In this document: positions 45,401-57,464 of the stretch, piece after piece
Position numbering within the stretch: the first letter of the stretch is position 1
Layout of the letters: each line of letters opens with the position of its first letter
Source of the DNA: Cyathus striatus
Taxonomy: Eukaryota; Basidiomycota; Agaricomycetes; Agaricales; Nidulariaceae
Reading direction: 5' to 3'
Assembly: GCA_025738555.1 (NCBI GenBank)
Contig: JAOVFP010000012.1
Coordinates: 930,001-994,000, forward strand
Length of the DNA stretch: 64,000 nt
The notes under the pieces: generated by a model
Seen by the model: only the letters and a program-made list of their open reading frames with translations
The model's database searches: none
Told to the model about the DNA's origin: nothing
Made by a program: the position numbers and the translations under genes

Positions 45401-48400
45401 GTTGCGTACGCCACCCAAGAGTCATGGGTGCTGAATGATACAATCCGTAACAACATTCTCTTTGGAAGTGCCTTCGATGAGGCCCGCTACAACAAAGGTA
45501 CATTGCAAATCAAAATGTATATGGTAACATATACTTAGTGCAGTAGTCCTTCAACAGTGTGCACTTAAACAAGACCTTGATCTGTTCGATGCGGGTGACC
45601 TGACGGAAGTTGGCGAACGAGGGCTTACATTAAGGTGCGTACGCTTGTTGAAAGACTTCTTCGATACTAATATCATTCGCTATCTTTAGTGGCGGGCAGA
45701 AGGTGAGCAGGTGTTTTGCTCTACTTGGGCAAATGGACTAAACCCACTGTGAAGGCGAGAATCACATTGGCAAGGGCTGTGTATTCACCAGCTGATATAT
45801 TACTTCTCGATGATATTTTGGCAGCGCTCGATGCCCACACGTTAGCCTTTCGTTCTATTGTACACGACATGACACTGATGCCAGACAACAGTTCACGGTG
45901 GATTGTTGAAGAATGTCTACTGGGTGATCTTATTAAAGGACGGACTGTTTTGCTAGTGGTACGTATTACAACCACATGCAATCGTGACGATAAACTGACA
46001 CTTGCTAGACTCACAATGTACCACTTACTAAGCCGATCGCTCACTTCATTGTATCGATAGGAATAGACGGACTTTTAACTACTGAGACTTTGACACCAAT
46101 GGATCACCTTCCCAAAAACTTACCGGGAGACATTGAAGATACTATGGATAACGACGTCCCCAAGAAGAGTGAAGAGACAGAGCCGGAATCTGCTGATCCG
46201 AAAGGAAGGCTGATACTTGCGGAAGAGATTTTGAAAGGGCGTGTTGGTTGGAAACCTATCAAGCTCTTTGTATCATCTCTGGGTGGCAAACAACCTATTA
46301 TTTTCTTCTCTATTTGGATTTCCGTTGCTATCCTTCTCGAGGTAATGCATAGTGGAAACCTCTGGTATGTCGGGTTCTGGGGATCGCGATATGATGAAAA
46401 TCCGAATGTGCAATCATCGTTGTAAGTTGCGTCGGTTTGTTTTAACCTTTTTACTTCTAACACGCTATGCCTCGTCTAGCTACGTGGGTATTTATGCACT
46501 GATAGTGATTTCCAGCAGCGCTATTGGATCTGCGCAATCGATGTACTATATGTTCGGTACCATGCGAGCATCGCAGATCATCAACAATGTTCTCATGGGA
46601 TCAATACTAGGCTCTACATTCCGGTATGCGAGGCATGCAATGATCTGTGCTCTACTGCCGCTAACGATTATGATGTAGCTGGCTTGACGAGACACCTATG
46701 TCTCGAATAATTACTAGATGCACACAAGATATGGGAATAGTTGATAATTTTATAGGCCCGGTCTGGGGAGCACTAGTGGAGCTGGCTCTCGCCGTTGTGA
46801 TTAAGCTTGTGTGTGTGGCTATTGTCACTCCCGTTTTTGTTGTCCCGGGGATGGTCATTGCGCTTTTGGGGGTTTATGTTTCAAGTGTCTACCAAAAAGC
46901 ACAGCTTCCCGTCAGACGTGAAAAGAGGTGTGTGAATTGCATAGTCAATGTTTTCACGATACTAACGAGTTATTCCCAGCAATGTAACGGCCCCCGTACT
47001 GGCCCACTTTGGCGCCACCGTCTCTGGCCTTGGTTAGTGTCATCTGCGTCATGATGTTATCTTAGAAATCGCTGATAAGTCTCTCCAAATAGTTTCGGTG
47101 CGTGCATATGATGCACAACAAGCTTTAAAAGACGAGTTGCAAAGAAGGATCGATAACTATTCCAGGGCAGCTAGAATGTCATTTGACCTCAACCGCTGGC
47201 TGGCTGTTCGAACTGATTTCACTGGCGCACTGTTTACTGCTTCGTTGGCTCTATATCTAGTGCTAACACGTAGCGCCAGTGCTGCAATCACCGGTTTCGC
47301 ATTGGCACTGGCTCTCGATTTCTGCCATCTTATCCTGAATCTGGTAACTCTTTATAATGAATTCGAAGTTCAGGCAAACAGGTTTGTTACTATTCGATCG
47401 TCGTTTTAACTGTGTGAGGTAATCGTTGTGTAGCCTGGAACGAATCCAAGGCTACCTGGAAATTGACCATGAGAAACCCCCAAATGAGGCAGGGAAGCCG
47501 CCGGCTGCTTGGCCCATGAGTGGAGACCTTCGTGTTGAGAGTTTATCGGCGCGCTATTCAGCTGTGAGTTAGATTATGTCGTATATACCTGCCAAGTCTG
47601 ACACTACTATTCAACAGAACAGCCCAGAGATATTGCATCAGATATCATTCCAAATCCGTTCGGGTGAGCGTGTCGGTGTTGGTGAGTAGGATATCAATAG
47701 GCAATGTATAATTGTTAATTAGCTTCTTATGTAGTTGGACGCACTGGAAGTGGAAAAGTACGTGTTTCCAATCTATCTTATTCTGAACTCGTTAGTTACA
47801 TCTCTCCAACAGAGTACACTCGCGCTCGCTCTATTGCGTTGCATCCCCACCGAAGGCCACGTCTACTACGACGGAGTAGCTGCTGACAAAATCAATCTGG
47901 ATGCGTTGCGCTCTAATATCACCATTATCCCGCAAGCGGTAAACAGCTTCATCTCCTTGCAGTATTTGTGATAGTAACGTCTCCCATTTTAAGCCCGAGC
48001 TTTTGAGTGGCACACTGAGAAGAAATCTTGATCCTTTTGAGGAACATGACGACGCGGAACTGAATTCTGCCCTGAAACATGCGGGACTGTTCTCACTTCA
48101 AAGCGAATCTGATGATGAAGTGCGGATTACGCTCGATACTAAGATCGCTAGTGGCGGCAGCAACCTTTCAGTTGGACAACGCCAGATCATTGCTCTTGCT
48201 CGTGCAATGGTTCGTGAAAGTAAGGTTCTCATTCTTGACGAAGGTACGCTTGATCCTCCTGAGGGCTCGTAGTGTTTGTATTGATGCATTACCTAATAGC
48301 AACCTCTGCTATCGGTACGGGGTTCAACTCTCTTGATGAAGCGTCTCCCTAACACATGTTTTAGATTACAAGACAGATTCCCTGATTCAAGATGCTCTTC

Positions 48401-48721
48401 GAACCAAGCTCAATCCCGATGTCACAGTCATAACGATTGCCCACAGACTTCAAACTATAATGGATGCCGACAAGATTGTAAGTACCAGTTATACTCATTT
48501 GAATGCCTCGCTCACGAAGAGGCAGATGGTGTTGGACGCTGGGAACCTTGTAAGTCTGACTTCGGTTAAGATTCTATATCTCCTAATGTTGCTTTCAGGT
48601 TGAATTTGATACCCCGAAGGCACTGTTGCAGAAGGGAGGTGGGATCTTTAAAGGACTGGTGGACAAGAGTGGCGACGGCGCAGCTCTTCGAGATACTGCG
48701 TTTGCCAAAGCTTCGAGGTAG
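42433..48721 (+). CDS. ABC transporter D, ABCC/MRP type
   Basis: ATG 42433 ([12 protein letters not shown]..) runs to TAG 48719-48721. It has the same general exon plan as A-C but a different N-terminal exon, a weaker match throughout and one more intron. NBD1 has Walker A GTGKTS (exon from 45252). Its signature [15 protein letters not shown] is split by a 52-base intron (45703-45754) between Lys and Ala that A-C lack. Other landmarks are the NBD1-TMD2 linker from about 46012, NBD2 Walker A GRTGSGKST (47735-47757), microexon 48301-48315 and a 24-base exon (48525-48548). The Walker B Asp substitution in NBD1 is as in the paralogues. It is the older branch of the plus-strand set; the substrate is not predictable from sequence. 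Confidence 0.9.
45703..45754 (+). other. Extra intron in the NBD1 signature of gene D
   Basis: It has a GTGAGC start and an AAG end. Removing it joins SGGQK to ARITLAR. Genes A, B and C are continuous here, while gene E has an intron at the same point (63658-63707). Confidence 0.85.
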
Positions 48722-49545
48722 TGCAGATAAACTTTTTGTAAATAAGAAATGTTTCCCTTTACAGGAACTACAATATACAACTTGCAGTCCTTGCAGGCTT
48801 TCGATGTTATTCTTTCGCCACCGTTGTTGCTAGTTAGAATATCCTACACAAGATTAGATAAGAAGCTGGTAAGTGTTAGCACTACCCTAAGAAAGTAACC
48901 TGGATCTTTGGATCTAACTTCAGTTGACTGTCAAGCTTTTAAGTGAGCACTTAAGCTGCGAGAGGCTGACTGGCTGTTAACAAAATGGGTTCCGTCCGTG
49001 CGAGCGCCATGTGAGTCATTGTTTTTCGTAGATGTCTTCGATCTTTGCCCTCGATGAGCTCCCTCTCTACCTTCGTTCGTCCTAGCAGGTAACATGTAAG
49101 CTCCTTGATACCCACTAAACGTTAACGTTACGTTGAACGTTGACCTTGAGGCCTTGAGTTTGAGCTTGAGGATTCGATCATGTGGCTGAGTCTTTTGTTG
49201 ATGACATTGACAGCTAGTCATTTTCAATGAATTTGGGTTCATGCAATCCTAGCGTCCAGATAAGGTAGACACTAACTGTATTCCACAGAGGACACGGCTC
49301 AGGTGGCGTGTGCTATGCGGTTCTAGTCGAATAGGATATGGGATAGCGTTAAACGAGGCAGTGTGTACATAACTTCACACGGCTTCATCGTTCATTCACG
49401 TAGCGGCGGCGGAGCTATATCATGGTCGTGCTTGACTTCACGCTCTTACACTCAGCTTCCAAGTACCTCCTTTTTTCTGACAGAAACTTGGACTCTTCCA
49501 CATACATAAAGCAAATCGTATACGTGTGCTAAGGCCGATAGAGAA
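48722..49545. other. Spacer after ABC gene D
   Basis: No gene, RNA or repeat could be supported. It probably contains the 3' end of gene D and the promoter of the 5-alpha-reductase-like gene. Confidence 0.35.
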
Positions 49546-50645
49546 GTGATTGGACTTCTGCAATCACCTGCGAAGATGCTGCAACAGCTAGGACAGACGC
49601 TGTGGACCACATTGTTCGACAACGGGAGGGGGGCATTCTGGTATAACAGTACGCCATTACTCTACTCTACTATACATTGTCTTTGGCTTACAGTACCTCT
49701 CTTTTATGAAAAGTCTTTCGAAAGTGGTTCACCCTAGGCTCTCTCGCCACCGCGCCTCAAACGCTGATAATCAACGCACCCTTTGGACGGTTTGTACCCA
49801 AAGACCATAGTGTCTTCCTCCTGGATGGTCTCAAATCTTGGATTGTCATGGAACTCGTCGCACCAGTCACTTTCCTTCTCACTTTCATCGGCACTCCTCT
49901 GGCTATGCGCACACCACAAATACCTCCCATGGGCTCAAAAGAGTATTTCTTCGTAGCTTTGTACCTCATCCACTACACCAACCGCGCCATTTTCTCTCCT
50001 CTACGAACCCCTTCGCGCTCAAAGTCACATATTATCGTCCCCCTGGCGGGAGTTACATTCAACATCCTGAATGGATTCCTCCTCGGAGCGTACTTTTCCT
50101 CTCCATACGTGCATATGCGCTTCGCAAGCATGTCTTTCACGGACCCCAAGTTCCTCGTGGGTGTCGCGATCTTCCTCCTTGGTATGGCAGGAAACATAGC
50201 CCACGACGAGATTCTCTTGAACATCAGGAGAAAGGCAAAGTCGAAGGGCAAAGCGAAGGAGGCTACGGATTCTAGCAAGCCTAGGGAGGAGCACTACGCT
50301 ATTCCTCAAGGCCTTTTGTACAAATATGTGTCTTTCCCCAACTATTTCTGCGAATGGGTCGAGTGGTTCGGGTTTGCTCTTGCGTCCGCGCCGTTCCCGT
50401 TAACGCTGACTGCTGCGTCTCTCTCGAGCTTATTTAATGTTGCAGGTTGGCAGCAAGCTTTCTCGGAGGTTATCACCGACCCAGCTTATCTCTTCGCACC
50501 CAATTTGTCTCCTCCGTACATCTTTTTGCTTAATGAGATTGTGCTCATGCTGCCTAGAGCGTATAAGGGGCATCTTTGGTACAAGGAGAAGTTCGGGGAT
50601 AGGTACCCTGAAGAAAGGAAGGCTGTCATACCGTTTGTACTATGA
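49546..50645 (+). CDS. Steroid 5-alpha-reductase-like protein, one frame break
   Basis: From TAPQTLIINAPFGRFVPKD onward (about 49750-50645) the frame is open. It shows the family pattern: GRF near the N-terminus, YFFVALYLIHYTNRA, ILNGFLLGAYF, a charged loop, FPNYFCEWVEWFGFAL and a C-terminal HLWYKEKFGDRYPEERKAVIPFVL. The family (SRD5A and relatives) reduces the delta-4 bond of 3-oxo steroids or related enoyl substrates with NADPH in the ER membrane; several hydrophobic segments agree. The N-terminal stretch starts at ATG 49546 or 49576 and is in a different frame. One missing base near 49714-49718 (a TTT run) would join them into about 367 residues. Either a base is missing from the assembly or the gene is newly broken. 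The exact substrate class (steroid, polyprenol or fatty enoyl) is unsure. Confidence 0.82.
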
Positions 50646-50805
50646 TCTTGAAATAATGTTTTCCAGTACTTTTCTGTCGATACCACGCTTACACAAGTTA
50701 CAGTTTCGCTTGTATACCAAGTGCCATTCGGGGCTAATGATTTTAACAAGTTGATTTTATTGTTTTATGTGGGTCATTCAGCAGTAATAGGTAGCTAATC
50801 GTCGT

Positions 50806-51291
50806 TCAAGATATATTCTGAGGAGGACAATTAGATAAATCCATTTTATCTTATCGTCGAAGATAACACATACTTACGTCATGATCATCATGGTGATGAT
50901 GGTCACTGTCATTCTTTTCCGTTTCCTGAGACTCATTTACCGTCTACAAGTAAGTAGCTTAACAATATCAATGAATATGCTATTCATGATTCCGAGTCAC
51001 GAACTTACAATTCTGATACTGCGCTCAGGAATCCTTTAGTGTTCCCCATACCCTTCGTAGCATTTCTTTCGCCTTTCCTATATATTCACACTCTGACTTT
51101 GGAACAGGTTGGTTGGATGCAGATGTAGATGTGGGTGGGTAGGTCATGGGTGAGGATGACGGAGGGAGTGAGTTGTAAGGGGGCGGGTAGGACACGGTGG
51201 CTGAGGCGACATTGAGGTTGGTGGGTTGCGCCCTGAGTCGAGGTTTCGCTTGGTTATTGGATGAAGGCTTGTAAGTTGCTTGAGACGACAT
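50806..51291 (-). CDS. Small Pro-rich hypothetical protein
   Basis: ATG 51291 (MSSQATYKPSSNNQAK..) opens an exon down to about 51052. A second exon (50943-50878) encodes Glu/Asp/His-rich sequence with HHHHDDHD, and a short third exon ends TGA at 50806-50808. Introns have GT..AG ends and keep frame. The first donor (GTATGG) is a choice: reading straight on gives a stop after WGTLKDS at 51025. The product has PPPY-type and Ser/Pro-rich stretches and a short basic helix (IGKAKEMLRR). No family was recognised, and no signal peptide or membrane segment was seen. Confidence 0.45.
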
Positions 51292-51627
51292 CTTTGAGAT
51301 GGTAAAGGGTAAACCTATGTTCAAACCATTCAGTTCAAATTGATTACTGCTCCGAAATGTATACTAATTGACAATTGAAATAGGAAACATTCAATTCAAT
51401 TGTAGTGAAGATTATCTTATCTTATCTTATCATTAAGATTAGCGAGAGTTTCATTTGAACTTCCTTCTGTGGCGCAGAAAAGTATGTATACACATTAAGA
51501 TCATTACTTTAGTAAGAGAGTTTATCATTCCTCATTCCTGAAGGCGTCGGGATGGTACCCCGGAGATACTTCAACGGTAGTAATCTGGAGAGAACAATTA
51601 TAATTTATATCTCATCATCAAAGATCA

Positions 51628-52008
51628 TCAGCACATACATTCCGTACGCAATTCGTGCACGACATATTCTTTTCGCCCTTTCACTACTCTGAAAATATAA
51701 CAATTTAAAAAACCCTTCCCTCAAATCGAGTATCATTAACAAACTTACATGATACCAACACAGGCTAACAATATCTCTTTGTAGTTTTTTCGTACTTTGT
51801 GCAGTGCTCTTTTCGCCTTGCGTTTAAGTTCACTGGAGTCGTAGTGGCCCATGTGTGCTTTGGAGTGGTACGCGATTTCTCTGTGGATAATAAAGGTGTT
51901 AAGAAGGTGTTTAGCACCAGTATCGCATTTATACGATTTTGAAACCTTGCAGGCCAATTCTACGATCGTTGAGCATAGCTTTGCATAGCATCTATGTATT
52001 GAGCACAT
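51628..52008 (-). CDS. Small basic hypothetical protein
   Basis: It starts at ATG 52008 (MCSIHRCYAKLCSTIVE..). The first exon ends near 51747 at a GTAAGT donor. After a 50-60-base intron ending CAG, an exon of about 20 codons ends TGA at 51628-51630. The protein is rich in Lys, His and Cys, with a helical basic end (ELKRKAKRALHKVRKNYKE). The family is unknown. Support is only the open frame and plausible splice sites. Confidence 0.35.
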
Positions 52009-53868
52009 AGAAAAGTTGCCTTTGCAGCGACGTCACTCAATAACATTCATTTTCGTGGGCAGTGCTTGAATTTCGTTGACAGTAGGCCACAGAGAAACCG
52101 CAGTACATTTTTCCAGTCCTATTCATTGCACCTCCTATTCAAAAAATTCAATCAGCCGCACTCCCATTAATCTAGCATCTTCACCACAGCCGCAACGTAC
52201 CCACTTTCTCTACACAATACACCGTAAACGTTGTTCTTGACGTTCCTAAAATAAAAATTCGTTCATGAGGGGCTTAGAGAACATCCAAGAAACATGGTGG
52301 CTGGTTTTGTGCAATCTTTTTCGACAGCCTGTCCAGAGTAAGCAATCCTTCTTGAGTATACGTAGGAGATTCTTAAGAGCATCCAAGAAGTCCAAGTGTA
52401 CAAAGTAGCCAAGTCCTTGGCAATAGTCTTGCTTTCTTTAACACGCTACCTAGAGATGGGAAAGAGGGACGTATGTTAGACTTTCTAAATAAAGGAAGTA
52501 TGTATGAAGCTGGGCGTGATATCATCGGTAGTGTCTCCTGAAGGTAAGTATGGGAGGCGTTGCTGGAGAACGAGTGTTAGTGCGAGAGTGCCTTTAGCGA
52601 AAGGTTATGAAAGAATGTGTAACAAGTGGGATATAGTTCCTGTTCGGACTGTATTGTTGCATACCGAAAGGATGAGAGTCTTGCTCAATAGAATTCGAGT
52701 TGTTCGACTAGAAACCAAGCCACTAAGCTGATCGAGACCCAGAAGTTGTTCTATAGTTATTCGACTGCAGAAACCAAGTCATTGATGTGATGAAGAAACA
52801 AGTATTGTTGCTTGTCCAATATCATACAACCCCCATTAAAACTCCCGATCCAGGTTAAAATTCTCGTAGACGGATTCATTACTTCCCCCGTAGAAACGAA
52901 CCGTTGAGGCCTGGGCAGGCCAAGACCAAGTTGGTTTCCAGTCCATCCCGAGGCGCCGTTACGTGAGTGCCCAGCACTACTCTTTTTCTTTTCTTTTTCT
53001 GGTTAAAATATTTCCATGTATGCACTAGAGCGAAGACTGGCACTTGTTGCGAAACAAATAATTGAGGTCTCTGACGTTGTATGAGAATCATCCAAGAGAC
53101 ACCCGAGAAGCAAACGGTTTCAAAAGAGACAGATATGCAGATATTGACAGCCAAGCATTTCAACTTCATAAAAACGCCGATCAGGGAGTCGATCTGGGGT
53201 GTGTTGTTCAATCATCGACGGTATAGGAGCATCTAAGGGCCAACACAGCTGATTAATATGCATCAAGAGCCGTGATAAGAACTGAGACTAGCACTCTAGC
53301 ACCAGCAAGCGACTCCATGGGCGGCGGTTGGAGAGTAGAGGTATCGGCGAAAATGAAGACGAGATGAGCCCACTTAGTTAAATGTTGCCAGAAAATAGCA
53401 ACTAGGATCAGTGATTTAAATAAATTATGACGATCCATAACTATTCTTGGTCGTAGAGACGAGGTGAGCCCACCAAAAAGAGTCATTGGGCGCCAAGTGA
53501 TAGTGAGCTTGAGCGCGCATCAGTTGACGGTGGGTGCTTGACATCACCCGAAATGCAGTCCACAAGCATTCCTAATGCCATCCTTGGAGCTTGGAAGTTG
53601 GATTGTAGGATTTGGGGTAAGGATGTGTTGGGATGGGACAAGAATAGGAACAAGGAACAAAGGAACGAGAAGGGCTCGGCTTTGTCAATAGGCTTAGCTA
53701 AGCAGGTGTGTTGTGGTGCTGCCGTGGGCTGGGTGTCCTGCATGCATATCATACCCGCTCCAGTCCGTTCCCAAGACTCGACTCCTCTCTCACCACGACG
53801 CTCTCCCCCTCCCCCTCCCCCTCCCCCTCTCTCTGCTATCCCGTCGCTCGCTAACGTAGACCACACCA
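52009..53868. other. Spacer; nothing supported
   Basis: Several short open frames exist on both strands, but none shows protein-like composition, splice structure or a recognised motif. A CCCCT-type polypyrimidine run lies at its right end. Confidence 0.35.
53803..53835 (+). repeat. Polypyrimidine (CCCCCT)n run before a gene
   Basis: Repeats of CCCCCT and CTCT lie 35-65 bases upstream of ATG 53869. CT-rich stretches of this kind often precede transcription starts of fungal genes. It is likely part of the promoter or leader of the secreted-protein gene. Confidence 0.5.
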
Positions 53869-55210
53869 ATGAAACCAAGCTCAACGCCCACCCTCTTCCT
53901 TCTTTTATTGTGCTCTGTGATTACTCATGCCCAAGCTCACCAACCTCGCCTGCCCCACGAATGGAAACGCGCGACCTCGAGTAAAAGCGTCCCCCCGGAG
54001 GGGTACCATAATCCACTAGACAACGGCGGGAGCATGCTCACTGTGCGCTTCTTTCTTTTTTCGCTGCTTAAATCATTATCAGCTTACTTGACACCTTTCC
54101 TTTTCCTTTCCTTCCTTTTTCGCAGTTGGTTCCAGTGACCTTCCCCGAAGGCCAAGGTGAACCCATCAACACCATTATCTCTGGAAACTCAGACTCCCAT
54201 GTGCTTGTCGACTCGGACGAGAATGGCGGGCTGAGGAATTACTTCCTGTAAGTGTGATTTATGCGAACATGCCCCTCGCAGGACGTCATGCATTAATTAA
54301 ACTCTTTTTTACCTTTTTTCTATTAGTTCCCTCGGATTCTCGGGGGAGTGCCTGGGTCAACATGAAGGCTCCCATCAAGGAGCCAACTTGGGTGATGGGA
54401 ATGGATATAGTGCGTTTGCTTCTCTCTCGTTTGACTTTTCGTGGGGATTTTTTGAACTGACAACTTACTGCTTCCTTCCTTCCTTCCTTCTCATTTCTTG
54501 CTCTTCACATTCATGTAGAAAATGAAACGGCTGTGATAAGATGGAACTACGGCGATGCCTCGTTCGGTTCGTGCAAGGAGACGATAAATGGTGGAAACCA
54601 TTTCCGGTATTGGATACAGGATGGATCGCAGGGGAATAGGTTCGTTATCTCCCGCTTTCCACTACCTCTATCGAGCTCACAACGCGCAGTGGGGCGATAT
54701 TCATGGCCATATCCTACGAGTTGCCATTATCCAGTACGTTCCCCTCCCTCCCTCCCTCTCCCCTTCTTATCCAAACCCTAACCACACGCACCACATACAG
54801 GCGGACATGACATAGTCACAAACGGATACAACTTTGGCCGCGACTGGCTAATAGGCAACATTACAGGCTCCAGCATCCCCCCAACCTCACCTCAGGCCAA
54901 ACATTCTCCGGAACCACCTCTTCTGCGAACTGGACGTATCAGACAGATATAACGTATGTCAGTGGGTTGTTGCAGGATACGAATGATGGGATAAACCATA
55001 ATGCCTCCGTGGGCATCGATGGGTTCAATTCGAGCGATGGACTGGTGGCGGTGCTTGATATCAAGGTTATGGATAAGCCAGCAAATTTTGGGTGGGTGTT
55101 TTTTTTGTAGCTTATGGTGAGAGACTGATGGTGACGCTAATAGGATGATGGTTGGACCTGCGTTTACGCTACTGGTGCTTTCGGGGCTTTCAACGTTCAC
55201 GCTGTTATAG
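53869..55210 (+). CDS. Secreted protein, probably GPI-anchored
   Basis: ATG 53869 starts a clear signal peptide (Thr-rich start, LFLLLLCSVITHAQA). The mature part has conserved-looking motifs YFLSLGFSGECLGQHEGSHQ, TAVIRWNYGD, KETINGGNHFRYWIQ and HDIVTNGYNFGRDWLIGN, plus several N-glycosylation sites (NIT, NWT, NAS, NSS). It ends in a hydrophobic tail (GPAFTLLVLSGLSTFTLL), typical of a GPI signal. At least six introns are needed, one with a pyrimidine-rich core. The frame needs one extra base at a C6 run (54877-54882) to pass from the NITGSS part to the QTFSGTTSS part. The motifs recall a basidiomycete-specific secreted family of unknown function. It is probably displayed at the cell surface or wall. 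Confidence 0.75.
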
Positions 55211-56215
55211 ACCTTTGCACTGTTGAACATATGGACTATTACCCTAGACTCTTTACCCCTTCTTTCTTTTCGTGTTTGCATACACTCATCATCCCCCTCC
55301 TCGCATAGACTTAACGAAACCCCCTTGTACGCTTACATCTCTCGTTCGCTGTTCCTGCTTCCTAGCTCTGGTCTTGATCCTGGCACAGCTACTCTACTCT
55401 ATTTTACTCTACTCTATACTCTGATATCACTCGCGTCTCCCCCTCGACTCCCTCACACGATACATCCACACGCTTACCTACCCACCCACCTACTGCCCGC
55501 CATACCTTACTCTCCACGCACACAGAACTCGAAACGAACTGGATTTCGACAAGTTATTACTACTTACTTACTTTACTCATATATTGTAGATATACCCTTC
55601 TTCCTTTCACAGACTGCTGGTACCCCTTGATTTAAGTAGGTGTAGGTTGAATAGAATAGAATACTTATGGTGAAGTGGGGGAGAGGCTCTTTGGCACGAC
55701 TAGACATTGGGTGGAATGTATGCTAGTTATAGGTAAGAAATACAAAACTGGTGGTAGCAATACATTGTGTTATTATTTACGTATCCTGATACGAGACGAA
55801 TCCATGTTTCAATACGTGGTAATGCTCTAAGGGTCATAGAAGAATACAAACCAGTGAAATACAGAAAATACAAACGTGCAATAAGTATCGATCAAGACAA
55901 AACGATGCATCCGACAGCTCTTTTAATGCCAGCTATGCGGGTGGGGTGTTCTGGAAGTGGCAAAGCTGGATAATAGCCTCTAAAATAGACCGCACTCTGT
56001 ACGTAGTCCAGTCCATCAATGACGGTGACGTTCAGTAGTGGGGTTAATGATAGCTATTATTGATAGTTATAAATCATGTATGAGAAAGCAGAAACGCATA
56101 CATAAGGTACGTACGGGTGGAGCAGTTGGAATCCTGCCGTCTACGAATGGCATAATAGCAAGCGGTATAACCAGTCCCAAGTCGCATTGAAGATTGTGTG
56201 ACTTCGGACAGGGTT
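55211..56215. other. Spacer; nothing supported
   Basis: The left part is CT- and AC-rich, with direct repeats of short CTCTACT words near 55390-55420. No coding exon was recognised. The right part may hold a further small exon of the minus-strand gene at 56216-56823. Confidence 0.35.
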
Positions 56216-56823
56216 TTAGAGCAAGAACGGAACATATGTTTCAAAACGTACCATAACAGTAAGTGGCTCGATTCTACGGGAGAACGCCCGAAACTCGCGA
56301 CTTAATCGTCGTAAGCGTCTATTCATGCGCCGTAGTTCGGCCATAATTCGTTCGCCCAAATCGCCGCCACCTTGTGCAGCACGGCCTAAGATAACGATTT
56401 GGAAGTGGATGAGCACGCGAACTTGGGGGGTAGCACATACTTAAGCTGACCTCGAGCATTGATCACTTCTTGTTTATAAAATTGCGCATCTGCTAGTTCT
56501 TCCTGGGTAGCCCCAGACGCCGTGACTGTGTTATTGAGTAAAAAAACAGAAAGGAAGAATTGAAACTCTGTAGTGCGTACAATAAGCCTGTTCGACCCGG
56601 TTTGAATAATTGACTCCGCGTACTACGTCGTTGGCCGTGGGTGGATGCGCTGGTTGAGCAGGAACGTATGCTGCACCTACTGCGGCTGATAGTGGTGGTA
56701 GGACCACAGGTTGTGGATCCATTGGTTGGTGGTTAATTTGATGTTGAGGTTGGTTACCGGCCGTGACTGGTTCAGTGCCAGTTTTCCTGAGGAAGTAGTT
56801 CACCACTAGTACTCTTACTGCAT
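56216..56823 (-). CDS. Small hypothetical protein, basic coiled-coil end
   Basis: A spliced minus-strand model starts at ATG 56823 with a very short first exon. It then has a Pro/Gln-rich exon (QHQINHQPMDPQPVVLPP), an exon with GATQEELADAQFYKQEVIN and an exon with GERIMAELRRMNRRLRRLS. All introns have GT..AG ends and frames agree. The end is uncertain: reading straight on gives a stop at 56216, but a donor after ATG near 56252 could lead to one more exon. The family is unknown. The Arg-rich helix suggests nucleic-acid or partner binding, an inference only. Confidence 0.45.
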
Positions 56824-57464
56824 CTCCAGCTATCTCCCTGCACTACTAGTGTACACATATGTACCACTCATAGAATAGAATAAGAGCATTTGGGACCCAG
56901 AATGTGTATGAGTGATGTAGAAGAGGTGGATGATGGGAATGAGACCACGTTCCGCGTTGGCGAGAGCATCCCTTTTATTCCTCTGCACTTCCCACACCTC
57001 TACGATGACCGAATAATGTAACAATCTTTATCGATATCACTGGGATGGCCGACAATAAAAGACAAGGAGGACCAATTGTAGAAAAGCATGTTGGGTGCTG
57101 CGATCCACGCACGAGTGATACGGATTGTAGGCGCGGCTAGATCTGATTTCGTTTCTTTTGTCGCCCAGTCTGAACTCTCAGCCTCCGGTTGCGTAGCGTC
57201 ACTGGTCCCCTTTGTTCTGGTCTGGTTTCTGGAGGTGAGGACGAGTGCTGTATTGGATTCCTGAGCTCCTTTCATTTGCTGACTACTGCACAGAACTTGC
57301 TGTAGCTACCCTCTCTCTCTCTCAACAGATCCTTTGTCGAACCTGGTTGTGCTGTGGCAACTTCTGATCTACAAGTATCATATCGCAAGCTTTCTCAGTT
57401 CATATTCCCCCTTCCCTTTCACCCCCACGCACTCAGACCTTTCACGAAAAGCAAGCCAGGAGCT
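56824..57464. other. Divergent spacer before BTB-like gene
   Basis: It separates a minus-strand from a plus-strand gene and so should hold both promoters. It includes (TCTC)n at about 57308-57325. A minus-strand open frame (57275-57000) has no supporting motif or splice link. Confidence 0.35.

Noticed and set aside
53538..53984. Open frame overlapping the start of the secreted-protein gene
   Set aside because: It lies in another frame, crosses the polypyrimidine run and lacks a motif. The signal-peptide frame from 53869 explains the region.
55223..55630. CT-rich open frame after the secreted-protein gene
   Set aside because: It is made of short CTCTACT repeats and overlaps the probable 3' region. 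There is no splice or motif support.
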